DNA of 64,000 nucleotides from Gracilimonas mengyeensis (lineage in GTDB: Bacteria > Bacteroidota > Rhodothermia > Balneolales > Balneolaceae). This document shows, piece by piece, positions 23,990 to 32,882 of the stretch (the stretch's first letter is position 1; each line of letters starts with the position of its first letter). Under the pieces are notes generated by a model. That model had not been told where the DNA came from and did no database searches. It saw nothing but the letters and a program-made list of their open reading frames with translations. Where the stretch lies: the NCBI RefSeq assembly GCF_900182705.1, contig NZ_FXTP01000001.1:124001-188000 (forward strand), read 5' to 3'. Position numbers and translations under genes: made by a program.

Positions 23990-24811
23990 ATGAGCAACAT
24001 CTTAGAAAAAATAACCGAGAAGACTTCTGAAGATTTGGTGAAGCGTAAGCAGAAGGTTTCTTTCAATGACTTCAATTCCTTTGAGGGATTTGAGAAAGAG
24101 CGAATTTCATTCCAAGAAGCACTGGATGGAACCGATCAGGTTTCCATCATTTCAGAAGTCAAGAAAGCCTCGCCGTCGAAAGGCATCATCCGGCCTGATT
24201 TTAATCCCGTAGATATCGCCTTGCGATACGAGGAGGGAGGCGCTTCGGCTATTTCTGTACTTACCGACCAACCTTTTTTCCAGGGAGAACTGAAATACTT
24301 GGAAGCTATCTCAAAACGGGTTCAGCTGCCTCTTTTGCGAAAGGATTTCATCATCGATCCCTACCAAATAAAAGAAGCCCGGGCTCATGGAGCAGATGCT
24401 GTGCTCATCATCGTGGCTATCACCGAAGGCAAGCAACTGGAAGAGCTGCTGCATGCGGCCAAAGAGTTTGGGTTGGACGCGTTGGTTGAATGTTACGATC
24501 AAACCGACTTTGACCGTGTGGACTTTAATTTGGTAGATATCCTTGGCGTAAATAACAGAGATTTAAAGAATTTTGAGGTGGATGTGCACCGCGGAATCTC
24601 TATCTTGCAACAAGCTCCCGAAGAAACCGTGCTGGTTTCTGAAAGCGGACTTTCTTCAGGCGAAGATCTGGCATTATTGAAAAAAGAAGGGATTCATTCT
24701 GCTTTGATTGGCGAATATTTTATGCGTCAGCAGGATCCAGGACAGGCGGTGAAAGATTTGCTGGAGCAAACGGAAGAGGCTTACGAACAATTGATGAAAG
24801 CTTCTTCATAA
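23990..24811 (+). CDS. trpC: Indole-3-glycerol phosphate synthase
   Basis: TrpC closes the indole ring, turning CdRP into indole-3-glycerol phosphate. The 273-residue TIM barrel shows the catalytic lysine segment ISEVKKASPSKG (res ~53-64), LLRKDFIIDPYQ (~113-124) with the second lysine, LVECYDQTD, ILGVNNRDLKNF (~184-195) and the phosphate-binding VSESGLSS (~216-223). Length is normal. It lies after a repeat-rich spacer and before trpF, and is a stand-alone enzyme rather than a TrpCF fusion. Assignment is firm. Confidence 0.95.
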   Translation: MSNILEKITEKTSEDLVKRKQKVSFNDFNSFEGFEKERISFQEALDGTDQVSIISEVKKASPSKGIIRPDFNPVDIALRYEEGGASAISVLTDQPFFQGELKYLEAISKRVQLPLLRKDFIIDPYQIKEARAHGADAVLIIVAITEGKQLEELLHAAKEFGLDALVECYDQTDFDRVDFNLVDILGVNNRDLKNFEVDVHRGISILQQAPEETVLVSESGLSSGEDLALLKKEGIHSALIGEYFMRQQDPGQAVKDLLEQTEEAYEQLMKASS

Positions 24812-24998
24812 TAACACTGTCAGATTAGAATGGAAAAGTTTTTAGTTGTGAATTTTTAGTTTTGAGTTTATTGATCCTGAATTTAACGAAATAGTAAATA
24901 CTGACTTTGGTTAAAACTGAATGGAATGTTGTTGAGACGGGTATTTGCTGACTACGAACACGCAACCTATAACACGAGACACGAAACCCATACTTCGA

Positions 24999-25631
24999 AT
25001 GAAAATTAAAATTTGCGGAATTACGAACCTTGAAGATGCCCGTTTTGCGGCGGGAGCCCTTGTGGATTACCTGGGCTTTATCTTTTATGATAAAAGCCCG
25101 CGTTACATTGAACCTGGAGAAGCCGGGGCTATCATCAACTGGATTGAAGGACCGGAAAAGGTTGGTGTGTTTGTAAATCAACCTCTGGATGATGTAAACC
25201 GCATTGCCAAAGAAACCGGGCTTGACTATGTGCAGCTGCACGGGGATGAATCTCCCGAATACTGCAGCCTGGTTGAAAAATCCGTGATAAAAGTGATTCA
25301 TATTGAAGAAGAATCGGTAGAATATTTGTTGAAACACCAGATAGAACAATATGCAGAGGTTGCCGACTATCTTTTGTTTGATACGAAAATTAATGGCCTC
25401 TGGGGCGGAACCGGTAAAAGTTTTGATTGGTCGATGATCACGGATTTGGATATCGAGATTCCGTTTTTTCTATCCGGTGGATTGAGTGCTGATAACATTA
25501 AGGAAGCTATCGAAACCGTTCAGCCTTTTGCTATTGATGTATCAAGCAGCCTGGAGAAAGAGCCCGGGCTCAAAGACTTTGGGAAAATTGAGGATTTTAT
25601 GGATGAAATCCGTGACTTGGAGCTGGAGTAG
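24999..25631 (+). CDS. trpF: Phosphoribosylanthranilate isomerase
   Basis: TrpF performs the Amadori rearrangement of PRA to CdRP. The frame is open from 24945, but the family begins MKIKICGITNLEDA, so I take the ATG at 24999 (210 residues). Cys6 in KICGIT is the catalytic base residue. DYVQLHGDESPEYC and LLFDTKINGLWGGTGKSFDW carry the phosphate site and the catalytic Asp, followed by FFLSGGLSADNI and AIDVSSSLEKEPG. Length is normal. It follows trpC after a 187-base spacer. Assignment is firm; the start is chosen on homology. Confidence 0.94.
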   Translation: MKIKICGITNLEDARFAAGALVDYLGFIFYDKSPRYIEPGEAGAIINWIEGPEKVGVFVNQPLDDVNRIAKETGLDYVQLHGDESPEYCSLVEKSVIKVIHIEEESVEYLLKHQIEQYAEVADYLLFDTKINGLWGGTGKSFDWSMITDLDIEIPFFLSGGLSADNIKEAIETVQPFAIDVSSSLEKEPGLKDFGKIEDFMDEIRDLELE

Positions 25632-26155
25632 TTATTAGTTCGGAGTGTTTAGTTTTGAGTTTGGTAATAAATTATTCCTCATGGAAAATAGTATCTGTGG
25701 TTACAATAGAATGGAACCCCGAATAAATCGGGACAGGCGCGGATGACGCTGATTTAGCGGGTTATTGCTGAGATATTTTGAAATTTTGATAAGATTAAAT
25801 CCCGAAGGGATGAAACCTGGATAGCCCCGGGTTTTAAGCCGGGGAAAAGAACTGAAATGAAAGAACCTCCGCCCGGAAGATATTTTGAGGCCAAATGGTT
25901 AGCGGAGGTTGGAGAATTTCGTTGAACTGTGATGCCCGTGATGTATTAGATAGGTTGTGAAGTTTTTAAACATTATCACAGTGTATCAGTTAAATCGCAC
26001 CCAATCACAGTTAACAACCGTTGAAAAATATAAAAGACTTTGTGACAATCGAATTAAAATGGATAACAAGGATTATGTTGATACTAACACAGTAGCATTT
26101 TTTCCACGTAAAATTGTGGATCAGCATGATATCTGTTCCCTAACAATGTTTATTT
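25632..26155. repeat. Repeat-filled spacer between trpF and trpB
   Basis: No convincing gene is present; a 71-codon frame (25957-26172) overlaps trpB and has no family features. Positions 25797-25914 are a second copy of unit A from the trpD-trpC spacer: same atcccgaagggatgaaac start, the hairpin cccgggttttaagccggg and the cctccgcccgg...cggaggttgg end. Positions 25975-26014 match 27420-27459, after trpB, at 34 of 40 bases (atcacagtg...cccaatcacagttaa). The spacer is therefore assembled from at least two repeat families. Confidence 0.6.
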
Positions 26156-27376
26156 ATGAACACACAGACTAAAGAAAAGAAGTATACATTTCCTGACAGC
26201 CGGGGATATTTTGGTAATTTTGGAGGCAAATTTGTCCCGGAAATACTCATTCCTGCTATCGAAGAGCTGGAAAAAGAATTTTTGAAAGCCAAGAAAGATC
26301 CTGAATTCAATACCGAACTTGCTGAACTGCTGGATGAATATGTGGGACGTCCTACCAAATTGACTTATGCTAACCGTCTTACGGAGCATTATGGCAAAGC
26401 TAAAATCTACCTGAAACGGGAAGATTTATGCCATACCGGGGCCCATAAAATCAACAATGCGATCGGGCAGGTTTTGCTGGCCCGACGCATGGGGAAGAAG
26501 CGTATTATCGCTGAAACAGGTGCCGGTCAGCATGGCGTGGCAACAGCTACAGCCTGTGCCAAGTTTGGGCTGGATTGTATCGTGTATATGGGTGAAGAGG
26601 ACATGGTGCGCCAAAAACTGAATGTGGACCGGATGGAACTCATGGGAGCAGAAGTCCGAAGCGTTACAAGCGGCTCCAAAACCCTTAAAGATGCAACTAA
26701 CGAAGCTATTCGTGACTGGGTTACCAATGTGGATACTACCTTTTATATCATTGGTTCTGTTGTGGGGCCACATCCTTATCCGATGATGGTGCGTCACTTC
26801 CATCAGATAATTGGCAATGAGGCCAAAGAACAAATTCAGAAGGCCGAAGGGCGAAATCCGGATTACATCGTAGCTTGTGTAGGCGGAGGTTCTAACGCCA
26901 TAGGTTTATTCTATCCTTTCATTGATGATGAGGAAGTGAAGATCATAGGAGTAGAAGCGGCTGGTTTTGGTGTGGATTCAGGTCAGACGGCCGCCACTAT
27001 TACCAAAGGCACTCCCGGCATTTTACATGGTTCGTTAAGCTATTTGTTACAAAGCAATGAGGGACAAATTGAGCTGGCTCATTCCATTAGTGCCGGACTG
27101 GATTACCCCGGGGTGGGGCCAGAGCATTCTCACCTCAAAGATTTAGGCCGTGTACAATATTACGCCGTTACGGATAAGGAAGCCATGGATGCCGTGAAAC
27201 TTCTATCCAAAACGGAAGGGATTATACCTGCCCTTGAAACGGCACATGCTTTTGCCCAACTGGAAAAATTAATGCCTGAAACTTCTGAAGATGAAATTGT
27301 GATCCTGAATCTTTCTGGCCGGGGAGATAAGGACATGGGAACTATTTCTGAATATATCCGGGATGAGGAAGGGTGA
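26156..27376 (+). CDS. trpB: Tryptophan synthase beta subunit
   Basis: TrpB condenses indole with serine using PLP. The 406-residue product has the TrpB1-type start [20 protein letters not shown], the PLP lysine Lys98 in HTGAHKINN, the phosphate loop [10 protein letters not shown] (res ~242-251) and [10 protein letters not shown]. The C-terminus holds [13 protein letters not shown]. Length is normal for the canonical TrpB that pairs with TrpA. Unusually, trpA does not follow directly: a toxin-antitoxin pair occupies the next kilobase. Assignment is firm. Confidence 0.96.
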   Translation: MNTQTKEKKYTFPDSRGYFGNFGGKFVPEILIPAIEELEKEFLKAKKDPEFNTELAELLDEYVGRPTKLTYANRLTEHYGKAKIYLKREDLCHTGAHKINNAIGQVLLARRMGKKRIIAETGAGQHGVATATACAKFGLDCIVYMGEEDMVRQKLNVDRMELMGAEVRSVTSGSKTLKDATNEAIRDWVTNVDTTFYIIGSVVGPHPYPMMVRHFHQIIGNEAKEQIQKAEGRNPDYIVACVGGGSNAIGLFYPFIDDEEVKIIGVEAAGFGVDSGQTAATITKGTPGILHGSLSYLLQSNEGQIELAHSISAGLDYPGVGPEHSHLKDLGRVQYYAVTDKEAMDAVKLLSKTEGIIPALETAHAFAQLEKLMPETSEDEIVILNLSGRGDKDMGTISEYIRDEEG

Positions 27377-27602
27377 TCTCTGTGATAGTTTTGATGTACT
27401 GCGATGTTTGAAAAAAATGATCACAGTGCATCACATTAATCATACCCAATCACAGTTAAAACTGAAACGCGAACTACATGGATGCTCAGATAATCGCCGA
27501 TAAAAGCTTTGTAATCTGAGTCTCAGAATGTTCTTTTGAGGATTACTTTTGTATCCAAGATCAATACTTCTCTCGAATCTAATTGATTAAATAACTACTT
27601 TA

Positions 27603-27630
27603 CACGTGTGATATAAAATTTTATACACGT
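27603..27630. promoter_or_regulatory. Palindromic operator-like site at the antitoxin start
   Basis: A central ataaaattttat palindrome (27613-27624) is flanked by cgtgt (27605-27609) and acacg (27625-27629), with a 3-base offset on the left. The site ends at the antitoxin ATG (27631). Toxin-antitoxin modules are commonly autoregulated by the antitoxin binding such an inverted repeat. A -7-like tacttttg (27544-27551) upstream may be the matching promoter element. This is read from symmetry and position only. Confidence 0.5.
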
Positions 27631-27879
27631 ATGAATAAAAAGCTCACATTAACTATTGAAGAAGATATAGTAGAAGAGGCCAAAAAGGTTGCTTCCAGCA
27701 AAGGAAGGAGTCTGTCCAGTATGGTTGAAGACTATTTACGAGTAATCACCAAGAATGAAACAGAGACTAAAACTTCTTCCGGAAGGGTAAAAAAGTTGAA
27801 GGGAATTCTGAAAGTTGACAGCGATTTTGATTATCAGAAAATTTTGAAGGAAGAAATAAACAAGAAACACCATGGATAA
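27631..27879 (+). CDS. DUF6364-like antitoxin (ribbon-helix-helix type) of a PIN toxin
   Basis: The 82-residue product starts MNKKLTLTIEEDIVEEAKKVA and continues SSKGRSLSSMVEDYLRVI, the pattern of DUF6364/RHH antitoxins that pair with PIN toxins. The basic C-terminal half (SSGRVKKLKG) would wrap and block the toxin. It overlaps the toxin gene by 8 bases, the usual layout for such pairs. A palindrome just before the start suggests autoregulation. It interrupts the trp operon between trpB and trpA. Confidence 0.82.
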   Translation: MNKKLTLTIEEDIVEEAKKVASSKGRSLSSMVEDYLRVITKNETETKTSSGRVKKLKGILKVDSDFDYQKILKEEINKKHHG

Positions 27880-28294
27880 GGTTTTTCTTGATACGGATGT
27901 ACTTATTGATTTTCTGATCGACCGGGAACCTTTTGCTACCTATGCGGCAGAAATTATGTCTCTTGCAGATAAAGGTTCTATCCAGGTGTCTGTATCTGCC
28001 TTAAGTATTAATAATATTCACTATATCATTCGAAAGTATTTAAGCGAAAAGAAAACCAGAGATATATTGGGCGACTTGTTGGCAATGATTGAGATCTTAA
28101 AGGTAGATAAACAGGATATTCAACAAGCTCTGGTTAGTCCTTTTAAAGATTTTGAAGACGCTATTCAGCACAGTGTAGCTACTCAGGAAGGAGAGTTGGA
28201 AGTCATCATCACCAGAAACATAAAAGATTATAAAAAAGCAGCCATTCAGGTATTTTCACCGGAACAATATTTGAAATTGCGCTCACTCAGTTAA
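27872..28294 (+). CDS. PIN-domain toxin (VapC-like ribonuclease)
   Basis: The 140-residue PIN-domain protein has the first acidic residue in VFLDTDVLIDFL (Asp7/Asp9), a middle acidic pair in DFEDAIQHSVA and the final segment EVIITRNIKDYKKA. These match the Mg-dependent RNase active site of VapC-type toxins that cut tRNA or rRNA. It overlaps its antitoxin gene and ends 15 bases before trpA, so trpA must be reached by read-through from trpB or from the module's own promoter. Family assignment is good; RNA target unknown. Confidence 0.83.
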   Translation: MDKVFLDTDVLIDFLIDREPFATYAAEIMSLADKGSIQVSVSALSINNIHYIIRKYLSEKKTRDILGDLLAMIEILKVDKQDIQQALVSPFKDFEDAIQHSVATQEGELEVIITRNIKDYKKAAIQVFSPEQYLKLRSLS

Positions 28295-28309
28295 AATTTA
28301 CCAAATAGC

Positions 28310-29107
28310 ATGAACCGAATACAACAGACTTTTGCTAACAAAAAAGCCGATGAAAAGCTGATGAGCTTATTCATTACGGCGGGCTTTCCTGATCTTGAAT
28401 CAACCGTGGACCTGGTTTTGGGTTTTGAAGAAAACGGGGCGGATATGATTGAATTGGGCATGCCCTTTAGTGATCCGCTGGCGGATGGGCCCACTATTCA
28501 GTACTCCAGTGATATAGCCATACAGAACGGCATCACCATGAACAAGATTTTTGAGATGGTGGAAGCGATCCGCGAAAAATCAGAGATTCCGATCATCCTG
28601 ATGGGCTATATGAATCCCGTGCTGCATTACGGGGTAGAAAAGTTTGCGCAAAAAGCGGCGGAGGTTGGTGTGGATGGCCTCATCATCCCCGATATTCCTT
28701 TGGAAGAAGATGGTTTGATCAAACATCACGCCGAAAAAAATAAGCTGGATGTAATTCATCTGGTAGCACCCAACACTTCGGATGCCCGTATGAAACTGGC
28801 CGACGAAAACTCCCAAGGATTTGTATATTGCGTTTCGGTTACTGGTGTGACGGGTGCTCGTGATGGGGACGAAGTTTCCCAATCCGTTGCCCGGTTTATA
28901 GAGAGGGTAAACACTCATGTAACAGAAAACCCGGTGATGGTAGGTTTTGGGATTAAGTCGCACCAGGATGCAGTGTCTATTGCAGCTAACACGGACGGCT
29001 TTATTGTGGGCAGTGCCTTAATTGACACCATCAAAAATCATTATCCTCAAGAGGGATGGCAATCCAAATTGTTTTCCTTCGTTCATGCACTGAAACATGG
29101 AAATTAA
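28310..29107 (+). CDS. trpA: Tryptophan synthase alpha subunit
   Basis: TrpA cleaves indole-3-glycerol phosphate to indole and glyceraldehyde 3-phosphate; indole passes to TrpB through the subunit tunnel. The 265-residue TIM barrel has the catalytic Glu48 in MIELGMPFSDPLADGP and the catalytic Asp in LIIPDIPLEE (~res 127). YCVSVTGVTGARDG is the mobile loop and VGFGIKSHQDA is the phosphate site. Length is normal. The gene is 15 bases after the PIN toxin and 9 bases before a DUF4837 lipoprotein gene. Assignment is firm. Confidence 0.95.
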   Translation: MNRIQQTFANKKADEKLMSLFITAGFPDLESTVDLVLGFEENGADMIELGMPFSDPLADGPTIQYSSDIAIQNGITMNKIFEMVEAIREKSEIPIILMGYMNPVLHYGVEKFAQKAAEVGVDGLIIPDIPLEEDGLIKHHAEKNKLDVIHLVAPNTSDARMKLADENSQGFVYCVSVTGVTGARDGDEVSQSVARFIERVNTHVTENPVMVGFGIKSHQDAVSIAANTDGFIVGSALIDTIKNHYPQEGWQSKLFSFVHALKHGN

Positions 29108-29116
29108 TCAGATATC

Positions 29117-30220
29117 ATGCGAACAATTTTAACGGCTACCATTCTTTCAATTTTTTCATTTCTACTCATTTCCTGCGATGGTGATTACCGTCCATTGGCG
29201 GAAGGCAACACCCGTGAAGTCGTTGTGGTGATGGATTCTACCAAATGGGAAAGCGCTACAGCTCAGGCCATTCGTGAGACCATTGGCCGGTATGTGTTTA
29301 CCGTTCCCAATGCCGAGCCTTACTACGATCTTCAATTTACCCAGATACGTTCTCAGTCTCATTTGGAGCGCTTACGTAAGCATAAAAACCTCATCTTTGC
29401 GGCGCCCATTGATGAAGAATCAAATGTTGGGCGACAGATTCGCGGGTTTTTGGATGAATCGGTTGAAGAGCGGGTAAAACAAGGAGAGAGCTTTGCCTTT
29501 CCGGTGATCGATCAATGGTACCGGGATCAGTACGTACTGATTTTAACCTCCACTTCGGATTCGACTTTGGCTCAGAAAATTCGAAATACGGAAAATTCCC
29601 TGCTTTCCAATATGCTGCAGAAAGAGCTTAAGCGCTGGGAATATTTTGTGTATGAGAAAAAAGAACAAACCAACCTGTCTGACTCCCTGTGGGAAGATCA
29701 TGGCTTTAAAGTTCGTTTCCAGCATGATTATGTGAAGAATGTGGATACCCTCAATTTTCAAACCTATCGAAGGTTTCTTCCCCAAAACGATCGCTGGATG
29801 TGGATTTGGTGGAAAAATGATGTAGAGGATATTTCTTTCCTGGATGACAACTGGATCAATACTACAAGGGATTCACTATCCAGAGAATACATCAAAGGCG
29901 CTCGAGACAGCATGTACGTAAATACCTATTATGGCAGGCCTGAAACTCGTCCCGTAATCACCGAATCATTCCAAAAAGGCCGGCTTTTGGCGTATGAAAC
30001 ACGTGGCACCTGGCATATGGTAAACGGAGCCATGGGCGGACCTTTTGTGAACTTTACCTATTACGATCCAGATACCAACCGTTTGTTTATGATTGAATAT
30101 TCACAGTTTGCGCCTTCTGTTCGCACCAAACTTCCGTTTGTACGGCAATTCCGCGCCATGGGCCGAACCTTTCAGTCTGATTCTACTTGGACGCCGGAAG
30201 AAAATGGGCTGCCTTCATAG
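29117..30220 (+). CDS. DUF4837 family lipoprotein
   Basis: The 367-residue product has a lipoprotein signal with the lipobox Cys at residue 20 (FLLISC-DGDYRP). The body matches the DUF4837 pattern as I recall it: EVVVVMDSTKWES near the start, RSQSHLERLRKHKNLIF, and the C-terminal ARGTWHMVNGAMGGPFVN-like segment (TRGTWHMVNGAMGGPF). Members are found in Bacteroidota and relatives and have no known function. It follows trpA by 9 bases and probably rides on the trp transcript. A link to tryptophan is not evident. Confidence 0.8.
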   Translation: MRTILTATILSIFSFLLISCDGDYRPLAEGNTREVVVVMDSTKWESATAQAIRETIGRYVFTVPNAEPYYDLQFTQIRSQSHLERLRKHKNLIFAAPIDEESNVGRQIRGFLDESVEERVKQGESFAFPVIDQWYRDQYVLILTSTSDSTLAQKIRNTENSLLSNMLQKELKRWEYFVYEKKEQTNLSDSLWEDHGFKVRFQHDYVKNVDTLNFQTYRRFLPQNDRWMWIWWKNDVEDISFLDDNWINTTRDSLSREYIKGARDSMYVNTYYGRPETRPVITESFQKGRLLAYETRGTWHMVNGAMGGPFVNFTYYDPDTNRLFMIEYSQFAPSVRTKLPFVRQFRAMGRTFQSDSTWTPEENGLPS

Positions 30221-30271
30221 GGTAGAGAAGTATCTTACCGCATCAAAGTCTTTCATTCAAGAAACTATGGT

Positions 30272-31045
30272 TTGAAGCAAGAAGATATACCTCAAAACTA
30301 TCATCAAGAAGCAGAGATACAGCAAAAAGTAGCCGAGGGCCTTATGTCTTCGCTGATTCCATGGCAGGGGATGCTACCGGACGGACCTATTTTGGAGGTT
30401 GGTTGCCGTACGGGTTTTCTCACAGAAAAGCTTCTTAGGCAGTTTCCGGAACGAGAGTTTCTGATTATGGACAGCTCCTCGGAAATGTTAGCCTTTTGTA
30501 AGCAACGGTTGGATGAAGAGGGGCTCTTAACCGATAAGGTGCGTTTTCAGTTGTTATCATCTGATTTCTTTTCAGCAGAGGGAGAAGAGCGGTTTGCGAT
30601 GATTGTAAGCAATTTTGCGGTCCACTGGCAAAAAGATACCTCGCTATTCTTACAGCGTTCTACCGATAAATTATTGCCCGGCGGGTTGATTCTGTGCTCG
30701 TTTCCAGGTAATCATTCTTATCCTGATTGGTATGAGCATTGCCTGAAATTGGGCTTGCCACATACGGCCAATCCCTTGCCGGACGTAGAGGAGGTCGCCG
30801 TAAAACTTTCCATGGGTCCCATGCAGATCGATTATTACGAAAACGATCTGTACCAGGAATTTGATAGTTCACTGGATTTCTTCCTGCATTTAAAACGTAT
30901 TGGGGCTGCTGAAAGTACTTTAGGTAAATCACTGAATTATAAACAGTTTAAGCTGCTTACGGATCATTGGGATAAACAGGCTGATGATAAGGTGAAAATC
31001 AAATGGCACATTGTATACTTAGCCGGTAAAAAGGATCTCATCTGA
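30272..31045 (+). CDS. SAM-dependent methyltransferase (BioC-like)
   Basis: The 257-residue product carries the class I methyltransferase motif I as ILEVGCRTGFLTEKLL (res ~41-56), motif II FLIMDSSSEMLAFCKQRL and the motif IV-like FAMIVSNFAVHWQKD. The last resembles malonyl-ACP methyltransferase BioC (NFAVHWQ). The frame is open from 30221; TTG at 30272 is taken as start because no ATG or GTG is available nearer the conserved N-terminus. No other biotin genes are adjacent, so the BioC role is only a possibility. It is 51 bases after the DUF4837 gene and convergent with the ROK regulator. Confidence 0.72.
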   Translation: MKQEDIPQNYHQEAEIQQKVAEGLMSSLIPWQGMLPDGPILEVGCRTGFLTEKLLRQFPEREFLIMDSSSEMLAFCKQRLDEEGLLTDKVRFQLLSSDFFSAEGEERFAMIVSNFAVHWQKDTSLFLQRSTDKLLPGGLILCSFPGNHSYPDWYEHCLKLGLPHTANPLPDVEEVAVKLSMGPMQIDYYENDLYQEFDSSLDFFLHLKRIGAAESTLGKSLNYKQFKLLTDHWDKQADDKVKIKWHIVYLAGKKDLI

Positions 31046-31100
31046 TAAAAACACAATCGAAGGCCTAAGTTGTATTTCTCCAAACAAGCCTATTATAAAA

Positions 31101-32321
31101 TTAGTCGTCTGAGTTATTTTGCCCGTTTTTCTTAATTAAGACCTGGGGCTGGGGAGCATACAGATCAAACATCGGTAAGGTAGCGGCTCCCAGGGCTGCG
31201 GCATCCTCGCCGGCAGTAGCAGTTAAAAATTCAGGTCCGGTCGTTTTTTCAACGATCCGCATATTGTTTAAGCGTGTGGAGAGCCCATCACTAAAATCCT
31301 TAAGGATTTCTTCGGGGAGACGCCCCCCGAGAATTATTACTTCGGGATCTAAAAGATTTTCTACGGAAAGGAAGGCTGGAGCTAATAGTTCTTTAGCCAG
31401 TTCTATCCATTCCATGAATTTTTCATTTTTGTCCAGATATAACGCCCTTAAGTCTTGTGGACTCTTAACTTTAATATCACTTTTCGCAAGCCAGTTATAC
31501 AGGCGTGTTAAGTCAAAATGCTCACCTATATGTGGATGGTCTGAATTGCTCAACGGACTAACTCCAGCATCCATAGGGGTATATCCGAGCTCGCCGGCAT
31601 TATCATTAGCGCCTTCATACAATTGTCCGTTAAGGATAATGCCTCCCCCCAAACCAACTCCAAAGAAGGAATAGAGAAATGAAGAGATATTGCGACCAAC
31701 GCCGTACCATCTCTCACCAATAGCGGCAGCCGAGGCGTTGTTTTCAAGAAAGATGGGGGCATCGATATGCTGGCTCAAAAGTTTTAAAACAGGAACGTTT
31801 TTCCAGTGGGTAAAAGATTTTGGATTCACCACGTTAGATACGGTATTGTCCTGATTTACCTGCATGGGACCAGGAAAGCCAATGCCAATTCCACTCAAGT
31901 AGCTGTTTTTGTACTTATCCTTTTCAAATAAATCCTCTGCAGTCTCTGCCATCAATTTGATGGATGCTTCCGGGGTAGGGTCGTTGACTTCAAAATACTT
32001 TTTATCTACGAGGTTCCCGGCAAGATCAACTAAAATGCCCGTGAGGTGATCACGATTAAAATCCAAACCAATGGAGTATGCTCCCTTTGGATTAATATCC
32101 AGGGTGACGGAAGGGGCCCCGCGTTTCTTTTGCATGCGCTTGCCTTCCATGATGAGGTTACGCTTTAAAAGCCGGTTAACAATATTGGATACGGTTTGGG
32201 CAGTTAAATTGGTAGCCCGGGCGATATCAGCCCTGGAAATAGGGCCATTTAGCCGAATAGTTTCAAAAACAATCCGGTGATTAAAAGCTTTGGTATAGGT
32301 TAAGTTTGTTCCTGTAAGCAT
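31101..32321 (-). CDS. ROK family transcriptional regulator of the mannan locus
   Basis: The 406-residue product has an N-terminal MarR-like winged helix (RLNGPISRADIARATNLTAQTVSNIVNRLL, encoded around res 22-53) and a ROK sugar-kinase-like domain. GLGLDFN-type ATP/sugar loops appear as YSIGLDFNRDHL and GIGIGFPGP, plus SFFGVGLGGGIILNGQ. The zinc motif CxCGxxGCxE usual in ROK proteins is missing; the matching region reads GELGYTPMDAGVSPLSN. It is divergent from the TonB receptor gene across a 561-base control region. It likely senses a mannose-derived sugar and controls the mannan genes; this is an inference from position. Confidence 0.86.
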   Translation of the reverse strand: MLTGTNLTYTKAFNHRIVFETIRLNGPISRADIARATNLTAQTVSNIVNRLLKRNLIMEGKRMQKKRGAPSVTLDINPKGAYSIGLDFNRDHLTGILVDLAGNLVDKKYFEVNDPTPEASIKLMAETAEDLFEKDKYKNSYLSGIGIGFPGPMQVNQDNTVSNVVNPKSFTHWKNVPVLKLLSQHIDAPIFLENNASAAAIGERWYGVGRNISSFLYSFFGVGLGGGIILNGQLYEGANDNAGELGYTPMDAGVSPLSNSDHPHIGEHFDLTRLYNWLAKSDIKVKSPQDLRALYLDKNEKFMEWIELAKELLAPAFLSVENLLDPEVIILGGRLPEEILKDFSDGLSTRLNNMRIVEKTTGPEFLTATAGEDAAALGAATLPMFDLYAPQPQVLIKKNGQNNSDD

Positions 32322-32439
32322 GGTAGTCCCAATAGTAATGAGTCAATTGCCAACGCCGAAAGAGAGGTTGGATAATATTTGCGGAAAGTAGGCATTTAAT
32401 CCTCTAAAATAAAAAAAGAGTAAAAGCGGCAGTGATCCT

Positions 32440-32453
32440 TGTAAGCGTTTTCT
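32440..32453. promoter_or_regulatory. LacI-family operator-like site (ROK side)
   Basis: tgtaagcgttttct matches the TGWAARCGYTWWCW pattern recognised by CcpA/LacI-family proteins at every position. It lies 119 bases upstream of the ROK start. No LacI-family gene is in the window, so the binding protein, if any, is encoded elsewhere. ROK proteins usually bind different, AT-rich sites. Confidence 0.45.
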
Positions 32454-32797
32454 GCAGAATTGCTCCAAAAATAGTTAAGTACACTTTTTATTTAATATTG
32501 AAGACAATTCGCCGAAAAACCGAGAAGGAAATAGTAAAGTCTTGTCAATTTTTTTTAAAAAATATTTGGTTAAATAAACTGAATTGATTAATCTTTGGGT
32601 GTATTAAATCAAATAAATTGAATAATTGAAATATTGCTTCAATAGCTTTTATTTGAGGAAAAGTGGAAAAAGTAAATCGATCAGCCTGCGTGTTTGGGAA
32701 AAGATAAAGTGGGCATAGCAGCGACTAACATCATTTTTAAAGCAGTGAAAATCTGATGCAGAGGTTCACCCAATTTTCAAATTTGATTCGTATTATT

Positions 32798-32811
32798 TGG
32801 AAGCGCTTTTT
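32798..32811. promoter_or_regulatory. LacI-family operator-like site (receptor side)
   Basis: tggaagcgcttttt contains the perfect palindrome aagcgctt and resembles the first operator-like site. It is centred about 35-40 bases upstream of the putative -7 element (32839-32846), a position suited to an activator or to repression by looping with 32440-32453. Confidence 0.45.
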
Positions 32812-32882
32812 AGAGCACGACATTCGATCCTGTTTTTTTAACTTTGCGCAATACTCTCAGCTAATTACAACCAACAAGAAAT

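Larger units (their letters stand above)
32322..32882. promoter_or_regulatory. Divergent control region of the mannan locus
   Basis: This 561-base AT-rich region separates the ROK regulator from the TonB receptor. It contains two LacI-family operator-like palindromes (32440-32453 and 32798-32811) and a Bacteroidota -7 promoter element taactttg (32839-32846), which would start transcription about 30 bases before the receptor ATG at 32883. No gene is seen in it. Confidence 0.6.

Noticed and set aside
23492-25914. CRISPR-like array in the trp spacers
   Set aside because: The repeats are few, long and unevenly spaced, with no spacer pattern and no cas genes.
25957-26172. 71-codon frame before trpB
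   Set aside because: It overlaps trpB, includes the dispersed 40-base repeat and has no recognisable features.
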